Of a stretch of 64,000 nt of DNA, positions 19,762 to 31,729 are shown piece by piece. The translations under genes and the position numbers were made by a program. The DNA lies in contig OX365939.1 of assembly GCA_947243795.1 (NCBI GenBank), positions 723,001 to 787,000 on the forward strand, in the 5' to 3' direction. This DNA is from Saccharomyces uvarum. Its lineage: Eukaryota > Ascomycota > Saccharomycetes > Saccharomycetales > Saccharomycetaceae. How positions within the stretch are numbered: the first letter of the stretch is position 1; each line of letters starts with the position of its first letter. Below the pieces are notes generated by a model that did not search any database, had not been told where the DNA came from, and saw nothing but the letters and a program-made list of their open reading frames with translations.

Positions 19762-22137
19762 TCAACCAAACCCGGGCTTAAAATTAGCTCTTAAATTTGC
19801 CTCATCCTTTTGTTTCCTTATCCTTTCTACCTCTTCAAAACCCCCCGATTTTTTTAGGTTTGAACTACCCACAAATGTTTCCAGTTCATCATCAAATTCG
19901 TTACTAGCCTTAAGTTTCCTTTCCATCTGCCACATCTTTTCAGCCTTATCAATAGCTTCAAGCCTGCCATCATGATCAGGATTTAAAGACTGGACGGCCA
20001 CCATGACTTGTTCTCTTACCTGGCTGAATGTACCTGGTCTCATAATGGGCAAAATAGGATTGTTCTTTGATCTCAAAGGGTTCTTTTCTTGCTCCTCACA
20101 ACATAACTTGATAAGATCAAAAGTTTCCAATGCTTTTCCCAAATCCTCGTTTAAATCGAGAATCAGTTCCTCTTGCAATGTAAGAAATTGCTGCTCTTCG
20201 CAAACCTTGTCTAGCTCAGCTTCCCAAGTTTTCTTCCAATGCGGTTTTTCGGTATCAATAAACTTTTGTAGTCTTGCTAAATCAGTTTGAGCATTATCTA
20301 GATCTCTACACACAGTTTCTAGTTTCTTTTTAGCAGGCTGTGACCTACGCTCAGCAACATCTTTCCTCATGATTTCGATCACGTCTTGCAAATCATCTAC
20401 TCTACTTAGAAGAGTATCTGATAAATCGCCAAGTTCAGTTTGCGATTTTTCCATGTATATTCTGTTTGAAGAATTTTTGGTGGAAAATGATAAGGATTTG
20501 AATCTGTCGACTTTCTCTAAGATATTAAAAATCGTTTCGTCAATATGCGATCTATTGGTATTGTGCACTTGTTTTATTTTCCCCAGTTCATACTGAATAT
20601 CCTTGACAGATTTATCATCCTTTTCTTTGTCTGCTCCAGTACTTTTTAGGTTTTCAACGTCAAGACCTGGTTGCGGTATAGCTTTTGTCTGATTATTAGC
20701 AGTTCCTGAGCCAATATTTATTTCTTTTATGCGCCTTATTATATCATTCTGACTATTTGATATTTCTGCCTTAATTGTGTCAATAACATTCTTGATGTTA
20801 TTCGTAGAATATTCTTCGAGCTTCAGCTCAATAATAAACCCTGCTTTAACTTCATGAATGTTCTGTTCCTCCAGTTCATAAAATATTCCATATTGAGGGT
20901 CCATTATGTATATATCGGGGAAGGCGTTTGCACCAGGAGAATAAGTAAATCTCTCAACAAAGAGCAGCCTTAGTGCGTTTTTTGTAGTTGGAAGTTGAAT
21001 GTGACACTTCTTTGTTTTATCCCCCATCTTTAAGAAAATCGGGCAGGCTCCATTGACAACTTTGCCTGGCGAAGTTGTAACAACACTGGATAGCCTTTGA
21101 GGAGAAGCTCCAACGTTCTCAGCGGGAAATGCTGCCTTCATTGATGGACTCTTCAAATATGTTTCAGAATCCACCCTGGATATATCATCTGCGCCTTTAT
21201 TTTTATTCTCCACAGGGGTATTAATATTATCATCATAACTGCTATTTCCGTAAAGTTTCGATTTTCTGACAGTTTCTTCGAGCTGTAACATTGAAGGGGA
21301 TGGTACTGACGTAAGACCAGCAGCGGCAGCAGCTTCTGTAGTGGACTGGTTGGTCAATTTAGCCATATGATATGCAGAATATCTCTTTGATGCTCTTCTT
21401 TGTAGATTAGTGCCTTTTTTCAATTGAGAAAGTGCATCATCTTCATCTGATGCGCTTGATCCACTGTTGGGTTTTAAAGACGGCTTAGGATTAGATATTG
21501 GATGAGCCAAAGTTGCCTTGGCTGCTGGAACGGATGGTTCCTCTATCGAAGCAGGATTTACCTTTACCTCATTCATATCTACTTTTGAAACGCTTCTATG
21601 ATCATTTACAACGCTGCTTTTTCTACTACTGAGTGGAGTCCCCTCGCGGGTACCTTCACTTCCTAAGGAAAGATTGCTAGTAAATGAAGGATTTTGTTGA
21701 TGATGCGGTTTTATACTTATCCGATGCTCCTGTTGCATATTCTTTAAAATGGCTTGTTTAACTTTCAGTTTGTCTAGAAGCGTAACTATGATTTCTCTAA
21801 TTTTTGGTAGGTGTTTATTCAAAGTTTCATCAGATGGTGGTTCCCTCAAGGTTACTTCCAAAACACGTCTTAAAGCCATTGGAACATCACCAACATCCGA
21901 CATATCAACTTTCGCGTGCGTGAAGAATTTCGACACAACTTTGAAGTCATTACCGAGCTGAACGTATGCATCAGATACCAATCTCCCTGAAGTTGATCCT
22001 TTGGACCATTGAGTCAGAATTTGGAGAAGATGTTTAGTTGACATCAGCAATTTTGTTACTGTTGTTTCGATACTACTGTTACTAGACGCAGTTCTTTTAA
22101 CTTTCGAGGCACCATAAGCCGATTCATCCGCGGCCAT
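19762..22137 (-). CDS. BUD6: Bud6/Aip3, actin- and formin-binding polarity factor
   Basis: Polarisome component that binds G-actin and the formins Bni1/Bnr1 and acts as a nucleation-promoting factor for actin cables. It encodes 791 aa (S. cerevisiae 788), with the ATG ending at 22137. The N-terminal region is helical (about 25-150), followed by a Ser-rich linker. The Aip3 family domain begins near 370 ([39 protein letters not shown]). The C-terminal half is a long coiled coil that makes the rod dimer, ending in the basic actin-binding flank ([20 protein letters not shown]). It is divergent from MMS22 across 272 bp. Confidence 0.97.
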   Translation of the reverse strand: MAADESAYGASKVKRTASSNSSIETTVTKLLMSTKHLLQILTQWSKGSTSGRLVSDAYVQLGNDFKVVSKFFTHAKVDMSDVGDVPMALRRVLEVTLREPPSDETLNKHLPKIREIIVTLLDKLKVKQAILKNMQQEHRISIKPHHQQNPSFTSNLSLGSEGTREGTPLSSRKSSVVNDHRSVSKVDMNEVKVNPASIEEPSVPAAKATLAHPISNPKPSLKPNSGSSASDEDDALSQLKKGTNLQRRASKRYSAYHMAKLTNQSTTEAAAAAGLTSVPSPSMLQLEETVRKSKLYGNSSYDDNINTPVENKNKGADDISRVDSETYLKSPSMKAAFPAENVGASPQRLSSVVTTSPGKVVNGACPIFLKMGDKTKKCHIQLPTTKNALRLLFVERFTYSPGANAFPDIYIMDPQYGIFYELEEQNIHEVKAGFIIELKLEEYSTNNIKNVIDTIKAEISNSQNDIIRRIKEINIGSGTANNQTKAIPQPGLDVENLKSTGADKEKDDKSVKDIQYELGKIKQVHNTNRSHIDETIFNILEKVDRFKSLSFSTKNSSNRIYMEKSQTELGDLSDTLLSRVDDLQDVIEIMRKDVAERRSQPAKKKLETVCRDLDNAQTDLARLQKFIDTEKPHWKKTWEAELDKVCEEQQFLTLQEELILDLNEDLGKALETFDLIKLCCEEQEKNPLRSKNNPILPIMRPGTFSQVREQVMVAVQSLNPDHDGRLEAIDKAEKMWQMERKLKASNEFDDELETFVGSSNLKKSGGFEEVERIRKQKDEANLRANFKPGFG

Positions 22138-22409
22138 CTTTGGTTGATTGTAAAGATTTTCAGGGGGTGTCTACACCAATTTTAATGAACACTTTGCTAT
22201 GCTTTTTCGTTTCCAAGAGGGTCTTTCTCGCATACCTCAAGAATGCATAAATAGTAAACAGAAATTTGTTCGCCTCGGCTACCGAGATACCTGTAAAGTG
22301 TAAAATCGCATCTCTGTAAAAAAAATCAAGCTTCAAAAGTAAATAGGTGGGGAAAGAAACGAGATTTACCAATTTTGAAGTGTAATAGGGACGCCCAGCA
22401 AATAAGCTT

Positions 22410-25400
22410 ATGGATGTTGACGAACCGAAGTCTACTGTGATATCAGATTCCGAAGCAGCCGATGAAGAAATTAGCATTATATACAGACCCGAATTCAATG
22501 AAGATTATCTTTGGGGAGGAGAAAGGGCTCAAGAAGCATTGGCATCCAAATCGCTGGAAAGTATTCATGCGACACCAAGCCCGGATATTTTTTCTGGGGA
22601 ATCTGTTCCCCCTCCAAGAGCAACTAATGAGCAACAGACTTCAGGCTTTAGATGGTCTCTGAGAAAAAGGAAGGCTATTCAAAAGATGCCATATAGTTTA
22701 GAAAGGATAAAGCACAGGCAGTTCTTAGAAGGCTATGATATTACTGGTTTTGATACCATTTCAAATAAATTGGTTTTACCAGAGAATACCCCTCCACCGA
22801 TTCAGCAACAAAAAGTGCCAGTTACGAACAAAAGTAACAGAACTTTGGAGGAACAAGATAACGATACTACAAACAGTATTGGATTCCAAGAGGATGTATT
22901 TGGATTGCAAAGCTCTGATAGCGATGAAGTGCAACCCAGAAAAAGACATCGTAATTCTAAAATTTCTAACCAGGATAAGGGCACTCAATCAGATGATTCT
23001 TTGGATGATAATGAAGATTTTGCCAGTAGAAGTTCACAGAACCCTCAGGATGATGAAGTTATATTTAGAGGAAGAGTTCTGAATGTAAAAACTGGTTATC
23101 GTGGGGTTTTACCCAGGGTTGCTTGGGAGAAGTCATTACAAAAGCAGCAGTCTTCGAAAACTACAAAAAGAAGGGCCGAATTCTCAAATCATAAGGGAGT
23201 GGCTAAGCGGAAGATACAAAAGAGTGTCCAAAATGAAGATGAAGAACAAGGTTTGCTAAATGATCTTATTGCGCCAGATGACGAACTGGATATTGACGAA
23301 GACATTTCTCATGACTTATACTTAAGAAATCCTGCAATAGATCGTGAAGCTAGTGAAAAGGAATTGAAAGAATTAAAGGAATATTATGAAAACAAATATC
23401 ACGAAGACGAACCATTAGCCGAAGCTTCTAGTTTTGATATCAATGAGGAATATCGCAACGAACCCATATTTGAATTGGAATATCACGGTGCCAAGAGCCA
23501 CTTTCCTCGCGTATCTTACAAAGAACAACCTGTTATCTATTTAAACTTACAACACTCAGATAGTGGGATTAGTGAACAATACCAAATTTCTGATGAAGAT
23601 GATCAAAGCATAATATCCTTAAACTCTGCTAAAGAGCATAACGATGGCATAATTGATAAGATGCTAGTTAAAGCTAGAGGAAAGCGGCCATCTTCTAGTT
23701 TGAATAAGAAAAAAAGAAGTGCTACAAAGTATAGGTATCATCGCGAAAATGTTGGCAAGTATCAGACCTCAAGAGCTATAAAAGTCGGAAAGAGATCGGC
23801 CCATAAATCACGCTCTATGTCCATTAAGAAATCTACACCTTTAAGTTCAAAAAAAAACCATGCCATTGATGAATACGCTTTTGAAGTTTTAGAATCAGAA
23901 CCCCCAGAAATAGAGGAAAGCTCTTTTAACAAAGCGCCGAAAAAGGAGAGGAAGAAGAAGAGATCACCCATATACCCAAGTATGTCTACAGATTCAGAAT
24001 TAAGACGTAAATTAGTTTTCAATACTGTTGTTGAAGTTCCCACGAATCGATATGCCTTTACAAAGTCAAACATGCGCATTCCGAGCGCTAACTATAGCAC
24101 GGAGTTTGATGAGGAAGCCATGAATCAAGAATCTCGACCAATAATGGCCGTTCTTGACTCGATTTTAATGAAAAAACCGTTTGATCCGCCTGCTGTCATT
24201 AAACTCGAGTTGCCTGGGAAGACGTATGCATTATCTAAATTGAATCCTGCAGGCATATGCGCATCTCTACGAGATATATTTAGAATCATCATCGATAAGG
24301 GAGTCACTGATACGGAACTAGTTAATTTTAATGAAAATTTTGTTGCTTTTTTGGTGCATCTTGATATGCCAGAACTATTTGATCTAATTAGCGAGTTTCA
24401 CCGTGAGTTTAGGTCGAAAGTTAATGGCTTAAGAAAAAAGGCTAAACCAATTCATTTTTTTCAAATCGCAACCTGTCAATTAATGTTTCTGGAAATATCA
24501 AGATATAACAAAATCTCAACGGCTTTGAAGTTGGAAATGGATACCAAGCTTGTGGATCATATTGTCTCCTTTTTCAAACTGCTCTCTGTATGCTATGACT
24601 CTGTCACGAAATCCTCAATGGAATATTTGTACACGAGTTACTATATTCTATCTTCAATCGTCGATATTATACATAAAAAGAAGGTTTTATGGGACTTATT
24701 GAAAAACCATCCCTTTTCTCCTCAGATTTCGATGTTACTGGTCAATATATTTCCAACAAAATCATGCTGCTGGCAGGTTCTGAAGTTGGATCCTGAGTTT
24801 CAACCTTTAAACTCAGCATTTCGATTTATCAAGTACTGTATTGAAGCTTGTAACTGGGACGTTTCGAATTATTTGATTCTCTCTCTTGATCGCATATTCA
24901 AAAGGAGGAGATTCTCTGATTTCGAAGAAGAAACTATTGTATCGCAGAATAATAAGATACTATATCCTCCAACAAAGCAACCCATGCGTCAATTAATGTT
25001 TAATAAATATTTGCGTTTACTAGCATTGTGTGAGCTGTCTAGTTCCAATACACAACGTGTGATACCAATGAGTGACATTTCTATACACGATTCGATATCG
25101 GTTTTGAAGAACCGTCTTAACCTTTTAATTGTTTTGGCCACACACTTTGATTTGAATTTGGAGAAGCGTTTCCAAGAACTAACACGACCGTTATATAGTA
25201 AGGACTATTTAGACTTTCATACGCCAGATGCACTCAAGACGATAACAGCATCCATTATGCAGGCCAGCCTTTCATTTTTGGAAATTAGTCGGAACAAGAA
25301 TTATCCATTCAATGGGAAATTCATAGTTTCGTTATTCGGTAAATTGATACTACAACAACCTTCTACATCGAGAATCACGGAAAACTTCTTGAAGGAATTC

Positions 25401-26777
25401 ATACCTTTAGTTGAAAAGATGAAAAAAAGAAGCGTAAACATGCTCAAAATGTTGTACTCTTCACTGGTGACAATGTCTCAGGAGGAGGCCTTTGAGACTT
25501 CTTCTGTTTTGTTACTGCAGTTATATTTGAAGAACTTGGACATATTGGGTTCAACTTGGGTCCAGAATTACCTTCTTCAGTTTATCAAGAGCAAAGCTCA
25601 AGGGAACACTAGTTGGATAGAGTATTACTGTCGTGTTGGAAAATTCCTTGTAGGTGCGGGCGTATTTACTTGGTGGACATTCTTTACTTATAATGGTCTA
25701 GATGCTACTGCAATGAATTTTCAACTTGCATTTGATTCTCTAATTATCGATTTCTGCGATATAGATTCATTTGAATTGTTGAGAAAACCTCTCTATTCCA
25801 TTGCGGCAGATTTACTGCTCAAATCTAAGGATGACACATTTTACCAATTTCTTTCAAATCTATTGAAGAGGGGACATATTATAGCCACAGATTTGATACC
25901 TGCATCCAATGAGAAAGAACTTTTAAAATTAGTGTTTGTGTTTTCTAAGGCGTTGCAAAAATACTCATACCAAGACTTATTATCTAATCTTTTAGCCTTA
26001 GCCAAAAACCATTGTGAAGATGGAGACATCAGCAGAGATTTTTTAGCAAAATACCTGGAGTTTTTGAACAAGAACTGCTTAACAGAGCTGAGGAATAACC
26101 AACTTTTTATTACGCTAAGGAGGGAGTTTGGTGTATCAAGTGATGAAGATGAAAAATGTCGGTTTTGGAATTCGTTCAATGAATCAGGAGATATCCTGTC
26201 GAAAGTTGCTTTTGTCGAAGCAAGCGTTATTCAAGCTTGTTGTGTTACAGGGGAATTTGATGGATATCTTGATAAATTGAGCACTTTATTCAACTCCGTC
26301 ATGTTGGAGAATCCTTTTACATTTTTTTCAGACCTGGTTATTGCACACATATTTGAGGTTAGGCCTCTCTTCGACATGAATATTAGGAACTTTCTTTTGT
26401 ATCAGTTCATAACCCTCCTCAACAAAGTTTTAAGGATGAGATTCGAGCAAGTATCACCCGATGAATTTGCTGAGCTTTGCAAGCTATATAGGGCAATATG
26501 CATTGAGTGCGTCACAGACGATACGTTTGGTAAAAACAAAGAACTCGCTAATGTAAAAGGTGCTTTTTCATCATCTATTCTAAGAATAGCTGATGGATTT
26601 TGGGAGCATAGTAGGCTTTCACAGTTAGAGATGCTTGACAAAAGCATGAATGTACCTTGTCAAATCCCACATACTAGTGTTCAAAATTCGCTTTCTGTGA
26701 TTATAATGAAGATAATAGAGGATAATATAGAACACATTAAGGCATCTGAACCTTTCAAACAATTCAAAAGCACTTAA
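22410..26777 (+). CDS. MMS22: Mms22, replication-repair subunit of the Rtt101 ubiquitin ligase
   Basis: Substrate adaptor of the Rtt101-Mms1 cullin ligase; promotes homologous recombination at stalled or damaged forks downstream of H3K56 acetylation. It encodes 1455 aa (S. cerevisiae 1454). The first 550 residues or so are acidic/basic low complexity with SUMO-like and acidic patches (VISDSEAADEEISIIY, QSSDSDEVQPRKRHR). The rest is an all-helical repeat-type fold without known catalytic motifs. The start at 22410 is the first ATG. It converges on SFH1. Confidence 0.97.
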   Translation: MDVDEPKSTVISDSEAADEEISIIYRPEFNEDYLWGGERAQEALASKSLESIHATPSPDIFSGESVPPPRATNEQQTSGFRWSLRKRKAIQKMPYSLERIKHRQFLEGYDITGFDTISNKLVLPENTPPPIQQQKVPVTNKSNRTLEEQDNDTTNSIGFQEDVFGLQSSDSDEVQPRKRHRNSKISNQDKGTQSDDSLDDNEDFASRSSQNPQDDEVIFRGRVLNVKTGYRGVLPRVAWEKSLQKQQSSKTTKRRAEFSNHKGVAKRKIQKSVQNEDEEQGLLNDLIAPDDELDIDEDISHDLYLRNPAIDREASEKELKELKEYYENKYHEDEPLAEASSFDINEEYRNEPIFELEYHGAKSHFPRVSYKEQPVIYLNLQHSDSGISEQYQISDEDDQSIISLNSAKEHNDGIIDKMLVKARGKRPSSSLNKKKRSATKYRYHRENVGKYQTSRAIKVGKRSAHKSRSMSIKKSTPLSSKKNHAIDEYAFEVLESEPPEIEESSFNKAPKKERKKKRSPIYPSMSTDSELRRKLVFNTVVEVPTNRYAFTKSNMRIPSANYSTEFDEEAMNQESRPIMAVLDSILMKKPFDPPAVIKLELPGKTYALSKLNPAGICASLRDIFRIIIDKGVTDTELVNFNENFVAFLVHLDMPELFDLISEFHREFRSKVNGLRKKAKPIHFFQIATCQLMFLEISRYNKISTALKLEMDTKLVDHIVSFFKLLSVCYDSVTKSSMEYLYTSYYILSSIVDIIHKKKVLWDLLKNHPFSPQISMLLVNIFPTKSCCWQVLKLDPEFQPLNSAFRFIKYCIEACNWDVSNYLILSLDRIFKRRRFSDFEEETIVSQNNKILYPPTKQPMRQLMFNKYLRLLALCELSSSNTQRVIPMSDISIHDSISVLKNRLNLLIVLATHFDLNLEKRFQELTRPLYSKDYLDFHTPDALKTITASIMQASLSFLEISRNKNYPFNGKFIVSLFGKLILQQPSTSRITENFLKEFIPLVEKMKKRSVNMLKMLYSSLVTMSQEEAFETSSVLLLQLYLKNLDILGSTWVQNYLLQFIKSKAQGNTSWIEYYCRVGKFLVGAGVFTWWTFFTYNGLDATAMNFQLAFDSLIIDFCDIDSFELLRKPLYSIAADLLLKSKDDTFYQFLSNLLKRGHIIATDLIPASNEKELLKLVFVFSKALQKYSYQDLLSNLLALAKNHCEDGDISRDFLAKYLEFLNKNCLTELRNNQLFITLRREFGVSSDEDEKCRFWNSFNESGDILSKVAFVEASVIQACCVTGEFDGYLDKLSTLFNSVMLENPFTFFSDLVIAHIFEVRPLFDMNIRNFLLYQFITLLNKVLRMRFEQVSPDEFAELCKLYRAICIECVTDDTFGKNKELANVKGAFSSSILRIADGFWEHSRLSQLEMLDKSMNVPCQIPHTSVQNSLSVIIMKIIEDNIEHIKASEPFKQFKST

Positions 26778-27063
26778 ATAATACTTGTGTAATACAAACC
26801 TTATAAAAATATCGATAACTAAACCGAATCAATTAACACGTGCAGTTGTATAAAAAAAGATAAAATACTTTCATGCACGAACGATGAAAAGCATCTATTA
26901 GTTCCACACAAAAGCCTCGAATGAGTACACGTCTTCATTCAAACGGCTGTTTACCTTGCTATACTTAATCTAAAGCTTGTTTTCGAACGTTTTTGATTTT
27001 TCCTCCCGGTTGACTCATAATAATAGTACAATGTTTTTCAGCTCTATAAGAAAACCAAGATGG

Positions 27064-28341
27064 CTACATTCTCATCGTGGTTTCTAAATCATCCAGTCTT
27101 CTTCTGCCTCTTCTAGATAATCTATCGGTTTCTCTCTTCAATCTTCTCAAGTTTCTTTCTTTTTCGATTTCTCTCTTTTGGATTTCTTCCTTTGTTAATA
27201 TTTCTACTCTTGGGCACCAGTTAGAGCCTAACTCATCAATATCCAACCTTATACCAGATAGATAACCGAATGCGGCATCGTTTGGTACATGGTCCTGGAT
27301 TAAGTGACCATCGACCCAGTCCTTCTTTATCTTTAAGATTGTTTCATGGAGCGATTGGGATACTAAAGGAATAAACTCTCTTGTTAAACCAAGATCCTGT
27401 ACAATGGATGCGGCAAAATTTTCTGGGGTTAGCGATTTATCGTTCAAGTTCCATTGGAAATTATCTTCAAAAAATCTGTCTTGTAGATTGCAAGTCAAAT
27501 TGATTATCACATGTAGGTCAGACATTATCTCTGTGGCTGCAATATTTTCTGAATCTTTCAATTGATCTTTTATTATATTAGCAATTTGAGTTTGCAAAGT
27601 AGCGGAAGTCATATCAAGATCTTTGCAGTATATGGAGGCAAATTCTTCTGGGGTTATGGAGTCATCGTTATAGTTCCAAAGAAATTGGTCCTTTATAGTG
27701 TGGCCCATATGTTCTACTTCCAAAGTAATTGGTATCATGATTGCTTCACCGGAATTTGCATTTGCCTTAGTTTTATCTTCTGTGTTCAATCTGTATGGTG
27801 AAACCACTCTCCCATTGATAAAAGTGTCTCTTATCTTAGGATACCTCAAGATATTGAATGGGTTATGGTGTTGGTCCTGGATATCTGGTAAAATGGCGTT
27901 TCCGATATCTTGTGCTTTCGCATTATTTGGGCCGTTGCCGGCATTGCTGGCGTTATTTAGACCGGATAAAGATTCTACAACCATGTTTGACCCGATATCG
28001 TATTTATGGTTCGATAGAATGTTTTCGGTGTTGTGTATATTATCCAGGGCATTGTATTCCGAACCGTCCATGGTCGCACCATTTGTAAGTGCGGGTATAT
28101 TTTCATGAGAAGCGACATTATCCTTATAGTGTGAATCAGTATTGGCAAAATTGGTGCTGTTCATGTTGAATTCATCAAAGAGGTCGTTGTCGTATTCAGC
28201 ATAATTGACGACTTTAGCTCTTTTATGCTGCCTTGTTTGCTGAGCCATTGTAAAAATGGGGATGTTATCATCCTCGTTGGTCAATCTGTTGTGAAAATTG
28301 GAGATATAAGCCTGTGGGATAAGCTGGTTTTGGTGTGACAT
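27064..28341 (-). CDS. SFH1: Sfh1, SNF5-family subunit of the RSC chromatin remodeller
   Basis: Core RSC subunit, paralogous to Snf5; essential for nucleosome remodelling and the G2/M transition. It encodes 425 aa (S. cerevisiae 426). After an Asn/Asp-rich N-terminus, the SNF5 domain shows its two imperfect repeats: around residues 205-250 ([36 protein letters not shown]) and around 275-325 ([39 protein letters not shown]). The C-terminus is a highly charged helix ([17 protein letters not shown]). It overlaps the position of the doubtful antisense ORF YLR322W, which I do not support. Confidence 0.97.
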   Translation of the reverse strand: MSHQNQLIPQAYISNFHNRLTNEDDNIPIFTMAQQTRQHKRAKVVNYAEYDNDLFDEFNMNSTNFANTDSHYKDNVASHENIPALTNGATMDGSEYNALDNIHNTENILSNHKYDIGSNMVVESLSGLNNASNAGNGPNNAKAQDIGNAILPDIQDQHHNPFNILRYPKIRDTFINGRVVSPYRLNTEDKTKANANSGEAIMIPITLEVEHMGHTIKDQFLWNYNDDSITPEEFASIYCKDLDMTSATLQTQIANIIKDQLKDSENIAATEIMSDLHVIINLTCNLQDRFFEDNFQWNLNDKSLTPENFAASIVQDLGLTREFIPLVSQSLHETILKIKKDWVDGHLIQDHVPNDAAFGYLSGIRLDIDELGSNWCPRVEILTKEEIQKREIEKERNLRRLKRETDRLSRRGRRRLDDLETTMRM

Positions 28342-28777
28342 GATTGCTGCTATACTGCTATTGACCGTTGCTGCTCTTTGTTTACGTAGTTTACACAGCT
28401 CATTTTTCTAACCTGTGTGTTTGTCTTACTTTCTTGAAATTTCATTTTTTTTTCGTCAATGTAGTCGCGGCAAGTTAAAATGGTAGATCATCACGCAGAT
28501 AGTAATAGCAAATACAAAACACTTTTAGGTGTATATAGCTTACGTACTTCTTATATGTTCTTTCACGTTGCTACTTTGCACCCTAGATCCGTATAGCATG
28601 TATGCTAAGGCGCCTGTGCGTAAAATGCGTCGAGGACCGTGACGGTTAACGCATGACCTTGGTAACATCGGGTCGATATGTTTTTGGTATTCACAGAGTG
28701 CATTCTCGGCCTATTCTTACAGTGGGGGAGGGTTCCCAAGATGGTGTTACATACTCTGTTCCAGAGTCAATGTTGTC
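28342..28777. other. Intergenic between SFH1 and CWC24
   Basis: 436 bp upstream of SFH1 and downstream of the CWC24 stop (both on minus). It contains a T-rich patch near 28440. No gene or RNA is recognised. Confidence 0.5.
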
Positions 28778-29557
28778 TCACGCCTTCCTCCTGCCTAATA
28801 TTTTTTGCAAATCGGCAGCTACTTTTGCACTGCCGTGCGTCTCCTTGCCACATATGAAGCATTTGGTACCTTTCTTCATCTCTGTAGCAAAGCACGGCCC
28901 ACAGAAGTAATGCCCGCAGCTTGTGACCACAGGTGACTTGTAATTCTCCTTACAAATAACACATTTGAAAGGGATCTTGTCCAGGTCCAATGCGTTCTTC
29001 CGCGAGTCTTCGTTATCTACATTCCATTCTTGATTCAACTTCCAACCAGTCTTGAAATCATCCCTTGAATGTAAGAATTTACAACTATCTCCATAGCCAC
29101 AAAACCCTGTCTGTTTGAAATCCTTACAAACGTCAGGCTGGAAATCCATAAGCAGCGTGGTCCGGATATTCGATGGTTGATTAATCTGTTTAGCCAGCCG
29201 GGCCTTTTTACCACTCATATTCAATGCTAGCTCGATGCTATCGTTGGAGTGCTCTTTCCTAACTTTCTCAGCCAGCTCTCTTCTCTCCGAGTTCAGAAGG
29301 TCTTCCTTTGTGGAATCGTCATTGACTGTCAGAGTGTACTTGTCCAAATTCTCGTTTCGCCTAGATATACTGTGCTCATCCGCATCTGAGGGTCGAAGCC
29401 TCTTGGCACGTTCAGCTTTTGCTGAGGATATGCTACCAATGAAGTCGTCATCACGATCGCTGGCCACCGGCTTCTCATTGCTGAAGTCGATTTTTTGCCT
29501 CTTTTTCTGGCCTGTTTCATTGACGGGGCTTTTCTTCACTACTCTTTTCCTAAACAT
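28778..29557 (-). CDS. CWC24: Cwc24, CCCH/RING splicing factor
   Basis: Spliceosomal protein of the Bact complex that binds the 5' splice site region near Prp8/Brr2 and is also needed for U3 snoRNA pre-RNA splicing. It encodes 259 aa (same as S. cerevisiae). A basic, Ser-rich N-terminal half is followed by a CCCH zinc finger (C144, C153, C159, H163 in CKDFKQTGFCGYGDSCKFLH) and then a C3HC4 RING finger (C199, C202, C214, H216, C219, C222, C233, C236). The ATG ends at 29557. It is divergent from PEX30. Confidence 0.96.
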   Translation of the reverse strand: MFRKRVVKKSPVNETGQKKRQKIDFSNEKPVASDRDDDFIGSISSAKAERAKRLRPSDADEHSISRRNENLDKYTLTVNDDSTKEDLLNSERRELAEKVRKEHSNDSIELALNMSGKKARLAKQINQPSNIRTTLLMDFQPDVCKDFKQTGFCGYGDSCKFLHSRDDFKTGWKLNQEWNVDNEDSRKNALDLDKIPFKCVICKENYKSPVVTSCGHYFCGPCFATEMKKGTKCFICGKETHGSAKVAADLQKILGRRKA

Positions 29558-29818
29558 CAGTATCTGCTGATCTTTATATGCTAGTGGACCGGTAATCCTC
29601 TTGGTACATGTCTCCTAATTGTATGAGATGCCTCATGGCTTTTTCTTAATAATCCCCGATGGCACGGAAAGAAGCGGGAATAGACTAAAGGGTTTTCGAT
29701 CAGCTTCACAAATAAACACTCTGGATGTTGTTTGAAAGGAAAGATTAGCCATGCAAGGCCGCAGTCTGGGATTTAAGTTGTTTAGTTGGTTCTCTCGAGC
29801 GTGAACAGTGGATTTTTG

Positions 29819-31378
29819 ATGAGTGACAACACAACGAACGTGCATGAAACTAGAGCCAAGTTTGCTGAGACATTGCAACCGAGGATCGGTGGTAATACTA
29901 CTAAAGTGATACGAGCCGCTTTGGACAAGAACGATGCTGAAAGCGGTGTATCCAACGATAATGATGACGGATCACTAGAGAAGGTTAATGTGGCCACCTC
30001 GCCGCTCCTGACATCGACGCCGCCCACAATATCTAAGGCGCTTGTTAGATTGTACCCTTATTTGATTGTCATCGATGATGTACTAGACGTTATCACATGG
30101 ACGGGAAAGAATATTTGGGGCGGCATTTTGATGCTGTGTCTCTTCGCTAGTATAGTACTCTATTTCGAAACATTAGTGAAGTATTTCGGACATCTTGCCA
30201 TTATTGCTATCCTTTGGGGGTATTCGTTATTAGACAACCATATTGAAGGTACGTTGAGTTCCTCTCCAACTTTAGAAGATATCGCCAGCTTGATGAATCG
30301 GGTGTCCTTGAAATCAGACATACTACTGTCTCCCATGGTAAACCTTGGAACGCAAGATATCCAAAGGCTACTATACACTACAGTCATCTTGTCTCCGATT
30401 TATGTTATGATAACGTGGCTGCTCTTGCCACCAAGGAGTTTGATGCTGATAGTGGGTCTGTTTCTCTTGACATACCATTCTCCCTGGTCCAAAGTGGCAA
30501 GAAGGCTGTTATGGAAGTTTAAAGTCATTCGTTTGCTAGTCTTCTATGTTACTGGCTTGGATCTTGGTGGAATAAATAAGGATCAAGGCATTTTTGCTAC
30601 AGTCCAAAAACAAGTGAAGAAGTTAGCCTCGACGGAAAACGCCAACGGGGGCTTATCCAATTCCAAGCCCATTCGTTTTACTTATGTGTTGTATGAGAAT
30701 CAACGTCGTTGGTTAGGAATCGGATGGAAGCCTAGTATGTTGAGTTACGAAAGGACTCCATGGACCGATGAGTTTTTGAACGAAGCACCCTCTCCTGAAA
30801 ACTTTCATTTACCTGAAGAAACTAGTTCCATGGCCTGGAGGTGGGTGGACAAGACGTGGAGGTTGGACATGACCAATGATGGGGCCATTCAAGTACCAAA
30901 TTCCAAGGCAAGAACCGCCGCCGATCCCTCCCCTGATGAAGGGTTTATATATTACGACAATACATGGAAGAAACCAAGTAAAGAAGATTCGTTTTCTAAG
31001 TACACCAGAAGGAGAAGATGGGTAAGAACTGCAGAACTAATCAAGGCCTCCGATTTTGATGAAAAAGTAAAAAATTCAAACAGAAATTCTGCCATTGAGC
31101 AGAAATCTGAAGATAGCGGGGACAGTTTAACCGCTGAGCAAGAGCTTGAAAACAGCAAGAGAGAAAAAGAGCATGCAAGAAAAGTAGGGGAGCCCACGAC
31201 AGAGGAGACCAAAGAGTTTGCAGAAGCCACAAGTGTTAGTGAACGTGAATTTGAAAAATTATCTTCAAAGGAAGAGGAAAAATTAAAAATGAGAGCAAGG
31301 GATCGGTTGGCAAAGGTGCTGGATGACAACGAAGAGAAAGAGCAGCCAATTGGCCGCGACAGCAAGAAGTCCGTGTAA
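29819..31378 (+). CDS. PEX30: Pex30, ER membrane-shaping peroxin
   Basis: Reticulon-like ER protein that marks sites of peroxisome and lipid-droplet formation. I start at the ATG at 29819 (MSDNTTNVHETRAKF), giving 519 aa (S. cerevisiae 523). Upstream codons are open but lack an ATG. A reticulon-homology-like group of hydrophobic hairpins spans about residues 75-240 (IWGGILMLCLFASIVLYF, PIYVMITWLLLPPRSLMLIV). The dysferlin (DysF) domain follows at about 280-400, with its typical Trp/Arg motifs (YENQRRWLGIGWKPSMLSYERTPW, WRWVDKTWRLDM, YYDNTWKKP). The C-terminal tail is acidic and disordered. Confidence 0.96.
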   Translation: MSDNTTNVHETRAKFAETLQPRIGGNTTKVIRAALDKNDAESGVSNDNDDGSLEKVNVATSPLLTSTPPTISKALVRLYPYLIVIDDVLDVITWTGKNIWGGILMLCLFASIVLYFETLVKYFGHLAIIAILWGYSLLDNHIEGTLSSSPTLEDIASLMNRVSLKSDILLSPMVNLGTQDIQRLLYTTVILSPIYVMITWLLLPPRSLMLIVGLFLLTYHSPWSKVARRLLWKFKVIRLLVFYVTGLDLGGINKDQGIFATVQKQVKKLASTENANGGLSNSKPIRFTYVLYENQRRWLGIGWKPSMLSYERTPWTDEFLNEAPSPENFHLPEETSSMAWRWVDKTWRLDMTNDGAIQVPNSKARTAADPSPDEGFIYYDNTWKKPSKEDSFSKYTRRRRWVRTAELIKASDFDEKVKNSNRNSAIEQKSEDSGDSLTAEQELENSKREKEHARKVGEPTTEETKEFAEATSVSEREFEKLSSKEEEKLKMRARDRLAKVLDDNEEKEQPIGRDSKKSV

Positions 31379-31729
31379 TTTCGGTAATTTGTTACTTCCA
31401 TATGATATAATTCCTAATTTAGTTTATAACAAATAATAATGTCCTATCAAATGAATTCTTCAGAGAGTAAATGTGATTTTTTTGATTTTTTGAATGAATA
31501 GTAATCCAATTTTTTATTAACTATACAACGTTATGACTTTAAAAATTAAAAAATATGTTTATGAATAGTAAGAAAAAGAAAAGGAAACAGAAACGAAAAA
31601 GATAGAAATATCTCCACTTCTTGTATAATGAACACAAATGAATATTATTCGTTATGGGGATGGGAGAGCATTCTTATTTTTTTTATTTCAGTCCTGTTAT
31701 GATAATACTCCTATTATTCTTTATTTTTC
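31379..31729. other. Convergent PEX30/RPL38 3' region
   Basis: 351 bp of AT-rich 3' flank shared by two convergent genes; A-rich 31520-31610 and T-rich near 31680. No gene is seen. Confidence 0.6.

Noticed and set aside
27698-28108. Plus frames antisense to SFH1 (YLR322W position)
   Set aside because: Shadow of the SFH1 coding strand; no domain and no own promoter seen.
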